Shown here: positions 21,351-26,164 of the stretch, one piece after another | Position numbering within the stretch: position 1 is the first letter of the stretch | Layout: the number at the start of each line of letters is the position of its first letter | From: DATAXV01 sp036272915 | GTDB lineage: Bacteria; Chloroflexota; Dormibacteria; Dormibacterales; Dormibacteraceae | Assembly: GCA_036272915.1 (NCBI GenBank) | Contig: DATAXV010000073.1 | Span: forward strand, 1-26,164 | DNA length: 26,164 nucleotides | Reading direction: 5' to 3' | Program-made: the position numbers and the translations under genes | Notes under the pieces: generated by a model | Databases searched by the model: none | Seen by the model: the letters and a program-made list of their open reading frames with translations, nothing else | What the model was told of the DNA's origin: nothing

Positions 21351-23954
21351 ATGCGCATGGTCCGCGTCCCCATGGCAGTGGACGCCAAGCTCAAGATCCC
21401 GGTGGGGCCGGTCAACCTTCCGATCCGGTCCGTGCTCTGCCTGGTCATCGCGGCTCCGCTCGCGTACTTCGGCGTCGAGTACCTGCCCGGGATGTACCGC
21501 TACGTGGTCCCGATCGTCGGCCTGATCCTGGCGGCGATGCTCGGGATGCCCGAGCAGGAGTCGGTGTGGATCCTCACCTTCGCCATCTACAGGCTATTCG
21601 AGCCGCTCCTTCCCCGGATCATTCGGAGCGGCGTCCCGGGCAGGGTCAACGTCAAGCGCGTGGGCGGCGGCCTGAGCGTGGGCCGGCCGCACCGCCAGCT
21701 GGCCGGGATCGGTTCGTACTCGCGCTGGGTCAAGCAGCCCCGCATCGCCGACGCCGACACCGGACTCCTGCTCCGCAACCCCGGCGGGTGGTGCGGCGTC
21801 ATCCGCGTCACCGGCCCCGATGCGGCGCCGCACACCGACGCCTATGCAGACTGGTGCAAGGGCATGACCGACTGGCTGCTCAACATCGAGGTCCCGGTCC
21901 AGGTCCTGGCCCGCACCGTCCACTACGACCGCTCCGACGTGGAGGCCAAGTACGAGCGGCACTGCACGCTGCTCCAGACCCGCCTCGGCGACTACGAGCG
22001 GCGGCTCTCGGGCGACATCGCCTCCCGGACCATGGTCGTCGAGCATCACGTCGTGCTCCTGCCCCACCTGGCCGGCAAGGACGGCATGCCCATGGCCAAC
22101 AGCCTCTTCCGCCTGAGCCAGGCGGTCGTCTGCCCCCGCGGCGACGCGGAGCGGGCGGTTCAGACGGCGCTGCGGCTGGCATCCACCTTCAGCGTCGAGG
22201 CCAGGGCCTGCTCCGCCGATGAGATCCAGGCGCTCGCCTCCGAGACCGTCCTCGGCACTCGCGAGGCGGTGAACTGCGGCGGCCTCACCTTCGCCAACGG
22301 CTCGTACCACGCCTACATGGCCGTGAACTCCCTTCCGCCCAAGCTGACCACGGGCAGCATCGTCTCGGCGATGATGCGAGCCCGCATCCAGGGCTCGACC
22401 AGCCTGCACCTGCTCCCGGTGGACGTGGTGACGGCCCGGACCCATCTCAACCGGCAGCGACAGGCGTACCGCTACGCCAGCCAGCACTCGAGCGACATCG
22501 ACGTGCAGATGATGGCCGCGGACACCGAGGCCCTGATCGCGGCCCTGGCCGGACGCCAGGTGCAGGCGGTCCGCGCCGGGCTCGTCTTCAGCGTCGAGTC
22601 GACGTCGATGGAGGGGTGTGAGGAGTCTCTGGAGAGGCTGCACGCCGCCCTCGCCGGTGAGGGCCTCCGCGGCGTCCAGGTCACGACCCCCGGCTTCATC
22701 GCCGCCAACGCCACCTCGCTGGGCGGCACCCCCCTGCAGCGCAACCTGCTGATGACCACCGACGTCGTCATCGGGTGCCTGCTTCCGGCGGTGGGCACCC
22801 CCTTCGGAGACCCGGGCCAGCCGCTGGTCGGCATCAACGCCTCCACCGGCTCCCCCGTCTACCTGGACGTGTTCCGCCGCGCCAACCACAACGCCGTCAT
22901 CGTCGGGACCTCCGGCGCCGGCAAGAGCGTGACCTGCAAGAGCATGCTGCTGCGCCACGCGGCACAGGGAGCCCGCACGATCGTGATCGACCCCGACTCC
23001 GAGTACGGGCTGATCATGAGCGCCATCGGCGGGACCTACGTCGAGCTCGGCGAGGCCAGCATCAACGTACTCGCCGTGGACTCCAGGACCTCCGCCGACG
23101 AGGCCGCGGGCCTGGTCATCCCCGTGCTCTCGGTGATGGGAGGCGAGGAGGTCGGCTACAAGGACGGACGGCCGATCCGCCGCCTCCGCGACGCCGACAA
23201 GGCCTGGCTCCATCAGGAGATCGTCGCCTTCTTCCTGGCCTGGCGCGAGATGCGGGGCGAGGCGGAGCCGGTGCTCACCGACCTCTGCAACTACCTCGAG
23301 GAGTACTCGGTGGCAAGCTGCACCACGGACGCGCTCAGGGAGCGGTGCCGCGACATCTCCCTCCGGCTGCGCGGATACACGCAGGGCAGCCGCGCCCGCA
23401 TCTTCAACCGGCCGAGCAGCTTCAGCCTGGACCAGACGCACATGGCCATCGGCCTCCGCGAGCTGTCCCTGCAGTTCCGCGCCGACATCACCCCGGCCAT
23501 GGCCATCACCCTGACCCGGATCCTCGATCAGCTCCGCCGCCGCGAGGGGAAGCTGGTGATTCTGGTCGACGAGGCACACCGCGTCACCTCCGACCCGGAT
23601 GCCGGTTCGGTGCTCGACCAGCTGGTCCGACAGGCCCGCAAGTACGGTGCCGGAGTCTGGATGGCCAGCCAGAGCGTCGACGACTTCGTCCGTACCGAGC
23701 TGGGACGGATCCTGGCCGCGACCGCGGCCACCAAGTTCGTCCTCGGCATCGAGCAGACTGTCGCCGAGGACGCGCAGCAGGTCTTCGGCCTTGCCGACCA
23801 CGAGATGGCGGCGCTCAGCCCGCGTTTCGTCCCCGGACGCGGGGTCCTGATCTCCGGTCACGAGCGGGCCGTGGTCCAGGTCTGGCCTGGCGACCATCTC
23901 ATGCCGCTGGTCAGCACCAGCCTGCTTCCCGAGAGCGTGTCGGGCGCCGCGTAG
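21351..23954 (+). CDS. virB4: PrgI/VirB3-VirB4 fusion, type IV secretion ATPase
   Basis: The protein has 867 aa. The N-terminal about 90 residues are a PrgI/VirB3-like module (VPMAVDAKLKIPVGPVNLPIRSVLCLVIAAPLAYF, two membrane helices, PEQESVWILTFAIYRLFEP). The VirB4/TraC-type ATPase follows, with an N-terminal domain about 110-480, Walker A G519-TSGAGK-S526 (K525) and IVIDPDSEYGLI just after it. Walker B is KLVILVDEAH (D740, E741), and the later motif is KYGAGVWMASQSVDDF. Such ATPases energise assembly of the secretion channel and pilus at the inner membrane. A strong AGGAGGGG (21337-21344) precedes the ATG by 6 nt, unlike the leaderless gene before it. It is co-transcribed with the VirB6-like gene, and a strong terminator follows. 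Confidence 0.92.
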   Translation: MRMVRVPMAVDAKLKIPVGPVNLPIRSVLCLVIAAPLAYFGVEYLPGMYRYVVPIVGLILAAMLGMPEQESVWILTFAIYRLFEPLLPRIIRSGVPGRVNVKRVGGGLSVGRPHRQLAGIGSYSRWVKQPRIADADTGLLLRNPGGWCGVIRVTGPDAAPHTDAYADWCKGMTDWLLNIEVPVQVLARTVHYDRSDVEAKYERHCTLLQTRLGDYERRLSGDIASRTMVVEHHVVLLPHLAGKDGMPMANSLFRLSQAVVCPRGDAERAVQTALRLASTFSVEARACSADEIQALASETVLGTREAVNCGGLTFANGSYHAYMAVNSLPPKLTTGSIVSAMMRARIQGSTSLHLLPVDVVTARTHLNRQRQAYRYASQHSSDIDVQMMAADTEALIAALAGRQVQAVRAGLVFSVESTSMEGCEESLERLHAALAGEGLRGVQVTTPGFIAANATSLGGTPLQRNLLMTTDVVIGCLLPAVGTPFGDPGQPLVGINASTGSPVYLDVFRRANHNAVIVGTSGAGKSVTCKSMLLRHAAQGARTIVIDPDSEYGLIMSAIGGTYVELGEASINVLAVDSRTSADEAAGLVIPVLSVMGGEEVGYKDGRPIRRLRDADKAWLHQEIVAFFLAWREMRGEAEPVLTDLCNYLEEYSVASCTTDALRERCRDISLRLRGYTQGSRARIFNRPSSFSLDQTHMAIGLRELSLQFRADITPAMAITLTRILDQLRRREGKLVILVDEAHRVTSDPDAGSVLDQLVRQARKYGAGVWMASQSVDDFVRTELGRILAATAATKFVLGIEQTVAEDAQQVFGLADHEMAALSPRFVPGRGVLISGHERAVVQVWPGDHLMPLVSTSLLPESVSGAA

Positions 23955-23963
23955 AGGGGTAGT

Positions 23964-24012
23964 GGGGCGCGGCCGGGAGCCACGGATGGGTGGCTCCCGG
24001 CCTGCCCCTTTC
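23964..24012 (+). terminator. Intrinsic terminator after virB4
   Basis: A perfect 12-bp stem (23971-23982 with 23991-24002, 8-nt loop) is extended by GGGGC 23964-23968 pairing with GCCCC 24004-24008, then TTTC. It begins 9 nt after the virB4 stop and ends the VirB6-VirB4 transcript. Confidence 0.82.
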
Positions 24013-24044
24013 TCACGTTCTCGTCGGACTCGTCGCGGCCTGCG

Positions 24045-24071
24045 TAGCCTTGCCAGCGAGTGATGGCAAGG
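24045..24071 (+). promoter_or_regulatory. -10-like hexamer with overlapping perfect inverted repeat
   Basis: TAGCCT (24045-24050) is identical to the -10 of copy 2. It overlaps a perfect 8-bp inverted repeat, CCTTGCCA (24048-24055) and TGGCAAGG (24064-24071), around 8 nt. That is the right place for an operator of the BNR-repeat gene. The region 30 bp upstream (24015) matches the 19-bp element at only about 8 of 19 positions, so it is not counted as a copy. Confidence 0.4.
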
Positions 24072-24111
24072 CGAGTACCCGAAGCGTCCCAGGACGCCGG
24101 AGGAGGACCGC

Positions 24112-25122
24112 ATGAGCACGATCTATGTCGCGGTGGACGGCGGGTTGATCCTCGTCCGCGATGGCGAGGGGGCCGAGGTCCTGACCGAGCCGCCGGCTCC
24201 GATCTCGCTGGCCGCCGACCCCGAGCACCCCGAGCGCGTGTGGTGCGGCACCGACGGCACCGGAGTCTGGCGTAGTCAGGACGCGGGCAGGTCCTGGCGC
24301 TCTCTCGAGGGCCCGCTGGCGGAGGCGCGGGTGAGCGCCGTCGCGGTCCGCCCCGGCGGAGGCGCCATCTACGCCGGCACCGACCCCAGCGCGCTCTGGC
24401 GGTCCGACGACGGCGGCCGGAGCTGGTCGAGGCTGGACGCCTTGAACCGGCTGCCCTCGGCCCCGACCTGGAGCTTCCCGCCCCGCCCGGAGTCGAGCCA
24501 TGTCCGCTGGATCACCATCGACCTGGCGGACCCGGACCGTCTCTACGTGTGCATCGAGGCCGGGGCCCTGATCCGAAGCATCGACGCCGGCGAGACCTGG
24601 AGCGACCGGGTCGCCGACGGCCCGTGGGACACCCACACGCTGCTGATGCATACCGACGCGCCCGGCCGCCTCTATTCCGCCGCCGGCGACGGGTTCAGCA
24701 GCCCCGGGCGCGGCTACAACCAGAGCGACGACCGCGGTGACAGCTGGACGCGTCCCGACGACGGCATCGACCGGCACTACCTCTACGGGATGGCCGTCGA
24801 CCCCGGCGACCCCGACACCGTGGTGGTCTCCGCGGCCCACTCGCCAAGGGCGGCGCACGATGCCGGGACGGCTGACGCGACCATCTTCCGGCGCACCGGT
24901 GCCGGCCCCTGGCGGGAGGTGCGGCAGGGCCTTCCCGATCCGAGGGGGACGAACCGCGCGCTGCTCGCCACCTGCGCCGGCGAGCCCGGGACCTTCTACG
25001 CGGCCAGCAACCGTGGCCTATTCCGCTCTGGCGACGGTGGATCCGGCTGGGAGCCCGTTCTGGCGCCGCTGCCCGCCCCGGTGGGGGGGAGATCCACGGC
25101 CGCCGCCATCGCGACGCCCTGA
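24112..25122 (+). CDS. BNR/Asp-box repeat beta-propeller protein
   Basis: This 336-aa protein is built of repeats carrying the Asp-box S-x-D-x-G-x-x-W. Five are plain: RSQDAGRSW, RSDDGGRSW, RSIDAGETW, QSDDRGDSW and RSGDGGSGW, each about 40-60 residues apart, with phrases such as VWCGTDGTGVW, AIYAGTDPSALW and RLYVCIEAGALI between them. This is the sialidase/sortilin-like propeller fold seen in the glycosyl hydrolases and photosystem-assembly-like families. No sialidase Arg triad or signal peptide is seen, so a cytoplasmic binding or scaffold role is more likely than hydrolysis. The ribosome site GGAGGAGG (24099-24106) is 5 nt before ATG. It sits alone between two terminator-like hairpins inside the secretion-like block and may be unrelated to it. 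Confidence 0.8.
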   Translation: MSTIYVAVDGGLILVRDGEGAEVLTEPPAPISLAADPEHPERVWCGTDGTGVWRSQDAGRSWRSLEGPLAEARVSAVAVRPGGGAIYAGTDPSALWRSDDGGRSWSRLDALNRLPSAPTWSFPPRPESSHVRWITIDLADPDRLYVCIEAGALIRSIDAGETWSDRVADGPWDTHTLLMHTDAPGRLYSAAGDGFSSPGRGYNQSDDRGDSWTRPDDGIDRHYLYGMAVDPGDPDTVVVSAAHSPRAAHDAGTADATIFRRTGAGPWREVRQGLPDPRGTNRALLATCAGEPGTFYAASNRGLFRSGDGGSGWEPVLAPLPAPVGGRSTAAAIATP

Positions 25123-25129
25123 CCGGATC

Positions 25130-25172
25130 GGCGGCCGCGACCGGGGAAACCCGCCCTGAGGTCTCGGCCGCC
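25130..25172 (+). terminator. Hairpin after the BNR gene, weak terminator candidate
   Basis: GGCGGCCG (25130-25137) pairs with CGGCCGCC (25165-25172), enclosing a smaller CGGG-GAAA-CCCG stem-loop. No T-run follows, so factor-independent termination is uncertain. Confidence 0.35.
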
Positions 25173-25192
25173 GAAACGTTATGGGCAGATGA

Positions 25193-25228
25193 ACTGTCCG
25201 TCCCCCGTCCGCCTCGGCGCGGGACCAT
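25193..25228 (+). promoter_or_regulatory. Shared 19-bp direct-repeat promoter element, copy 4
   Basis: ACTGTCCGTCCCCCGTCCG occupies 25193-25211. The hexamer 30 bp from its start, GACCAT (25223-25228), keeps A at position 2 and T at position 6. An ATG follows 11 nt later (25240), and the VirD4-like gene starts at 25296. Confidence 0.75.
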
Positions 25229-25239
25229 GGAGGGCGACG

Positions 25240-25299
25240 ATGGACAAGTTCACGGGCAGCCGCGTCGGGCTGCGACCGGTTGCAGGAGTGAGGATATGA
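25240..25299 (+). CDS. Possible 19-aa leader ORF overlapping the virD4 start
   Basis: The frame MDKFTGSRVGLRPVAGVRI begins about 5 nt after the predicted transcription start. Its TGA (25297-25299) overlaps the coupling-protein ATG in an ATGA arrangement, so it could feed ribosomes to that gene. It has no recognisable family. The ORF before the pilin-like gene (17944) is also 19 codons, which may be coincidence. Confidence 0.4.
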   Translation: MDKFTGSRVGLRPVAGVRI

Positions 25300-26164
25300 A
25301 GACAGACTCTGGGGGTCCCAGTTTCACTGTCGCGGAGCTGCTGTTCTGCATCGGACTGCTCGTTCTCTGGTTCGGTGGCGGCGGCGTCCTGTGGCTGGCG
25401 GCGACCGTCGCCGGCGGCCATCCGACCGGGTTCCTGGGCTGGCCGGTGGTCGCCGTCCAGACCTTCTTCGGCGCCGACCACCACCGGTTCCTGGCCTGGC
25501 ACTGGGTGGGCGCGCCATCCGTCACGACCCCGTCCATCTTCTGGGGCCTGACCGGCGCCAGCGTCGCCCTGCTCGCCATCCCCGCCGTCCTCGCCTTCGG
25601 CATGTGGCGGGGCACGATCCCGGTGCCGGCGCTCCGTCCCCGCCTGCCCCAGCACGCGACCTGGGGCAACCTCTACCACCTCGCCAACCTCGTCGTCCGG
25701 AGCCCCGGCCAGCTCGGCCGCCTCACCCTGGGGTGGCGCGGTCCGGCGCTGCTGGCCACCGAGCCGGGCGCCTCGACCCTGGTCTTCGGACCCACCCAGA
25801 GCGGTAAGACCACCGGCCTCTGCATCCCCGCCATCCTCGAGTGGGAGGGCCCGGTCATCGCCATCTCCATCAAGCGCGACCTGATCGACAACACGGGCGG
25901 CTTCCGCCAGCGCAAGGGCCGCGTCCTCGTCTACGACCCGGTCGGGGCGACGGACATCCCGTCGATGCGCTGGACGCCGACCACCGGCTGCGGCGACTTC
26001 GAGATCGCCTGGCAGATGTGCGGATGGATCGCGTCCTCCATCGACAAGGGCAAGTCCCGCGGTGACTCCGACTGGGGCCACTGGCGCGACGCCGCCCAGC
26101 GCCTGCTCGCCGCCGCCTTCTACGCCGGCGACAGCCTCGAGGCGCCGACGTCAGAGGTCCGCTC
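25296..26164 (+). CDS. virD4: VirD4/TraG-type coupling protein (N-terminal part, runs off the window)
   Basis: The first 289 residues are present and the frame stays open to the edge. Two membrane segments lie at about 11-38 (VAELLFCIGLLVLWFGGGGV onward) and 82-103 (IFWGLTGASVALLAIPAVLAF). The cytoplasmic NTPase follows: Walker A in LVFGPTQSGKTTG (K at about residue 172), then VIAISIKRDLID with RVLVYDPVGATDIPSMRWTP, the sequence typical of VirD4/TraG coupling proteins that deliver DNA or protein substrates to the secretion channel. The start is ATG 25296, overlapping the upstream 19-codon ORF; GAGG (25290-25293 region) is only 2-3 nt away, so coupling is likely. It is transcribed from copy 4 of the shared element. 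The Walker B region and C-terminus lie beyond the window. Confidence 0.88.
   Translation, partial: MKTDSGGPSFTVAELLFCIGLLVLWFGGGGVLWLAATVAGGHPTGFLGWPVVAVQTFFGADHHRFLAWHWVGAPSVTTPSIFWGLTGASVALLAIPAVLAFGMWRGTIPVPALRPRLPQHATWGNLYHLANLVVRSPGQLGRLTLGWRGPALLATEPGASTLVFGPTQSGKTTGLCIPAILEWEGPVIAISIKRDLIDNTGGFRQRKGRVLVYDPVGATDIPSMRWTPTTGCGDFEIAWQMCGWIASSIDKGKSRGDSDWGHWRDAAQRLLAAAFYAGDSLEAPTSEVR

Noticed and set aside
24015..24050. Fifth copy of the 19-bp element before the BNR gene
   Set aside because: The -10 TAGCCT is identical and correctly placed, but only about 8 of 19 element positions match and the GTCCG repeats are absent.
21594..24119. 841-codon open frame antisense to virB4
   Set aside because: It has no recognisable domains and an Ala/Gly/Val/Arg/Asp-rich shadow composition. 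It lies opposite a virB4 gene with intact Walker motifs, so it is a product of the high GC.
17944..26164. Integrative element boundaries
   Set aside because: No integrase, tRNA-end duplication or terminal repeat is visible, and base composition does not change noticeably across the block.

Overview
The window is about 26 kb of very GC-rich bacterial chromosome. It is densely packed, with many ATGA/GTGA/TTGA start-stop overlaps. The gene content (DUF2089, actinobacterial/chloroflexal-type GT-C membrane protein, glcDEF, gal genes, PrgI-VirB4 type secretion ATPase, PcsB-like CHAP hydrolase) and the apparently leaderless promoters suggest a high-GC terrestrial lineage such as Candidatus Dormibacterota, Chloroflexota or a deep actinobacterial relative. 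That assignment is inference; there is no rRNA or marker gene in the window to fix it.

Layout. (1) 1-97: the tail of an unidentified gene. (2) 219-1442, minus strand: a two-gene unit of a DUF2089 zinc-ribbon/HTH protein and a DUF4097-like protein, read from a clear sigma70-type leaderless promoter. (3) 1518-3087, plus: YfcE-type metallophosphoesterase and a zinc-finger-less DnaJ. (4) 3136-4615, plus: a CHAP-domain lipoprotein and a second lipoprotein, closed by a strong terminator. (5) 4917-9842, plus: galT, galK, a GH2-fold protein whose catalytic glutamates are replaced, and two small one-helix membrane proteins. (6) 9848-13609, minus: glcD-glcE-glcF glycolate oxidase. (7) 13863-15059, plus: a secreted coiled-coil/CHAP peptidoglycan hydrolase behind a 120-nt structured leader. 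(8) 15049-17881, minus: a GT-C-like membrane protein and a protein with a degenerate GHKL-like region. (9) 18034-26164: a type IV secretion-like block with a small two-helix pilin-like protein, a VirB6/TrbL-like membrane protein, a PrgI-VirB4 fusion ATPase and the start of a VirD4/TraG coupling protein. It is interleaved with two minus-strand regulators (one a REC-domain protein) and a BNR-repeat protein.

The most notable finding is a 19-bp element, ACTGTCCGYCYCSSGTCCG. It occurs four times, always between genes and always on the plus strand: upstream of the CHAP lipoprotein (3090), the pilin-like gene (17902), the VirB6-like gene (19620) and the VirD4-like gene (25193). Fifteen of 19 positions are identical in all four. 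The element is a direct repeat with an 11-bp period, and in each case a -10-like hexamer begins exactly 30 bp after the first base of the element, followed by a start codon 6-11 nt further on. The architecture resembles the Pho box of OmpR/PhoB-type regulators. I infer a dedicated regulon that joins the secretion-like genes to a peptidoglycan-cleaving lipoprotein 14 kb away. No relaxase, integrase or attachment site is visible, so whether this is a conjugative element or a domesticated secretion/DNA-transfer apparatus is open.
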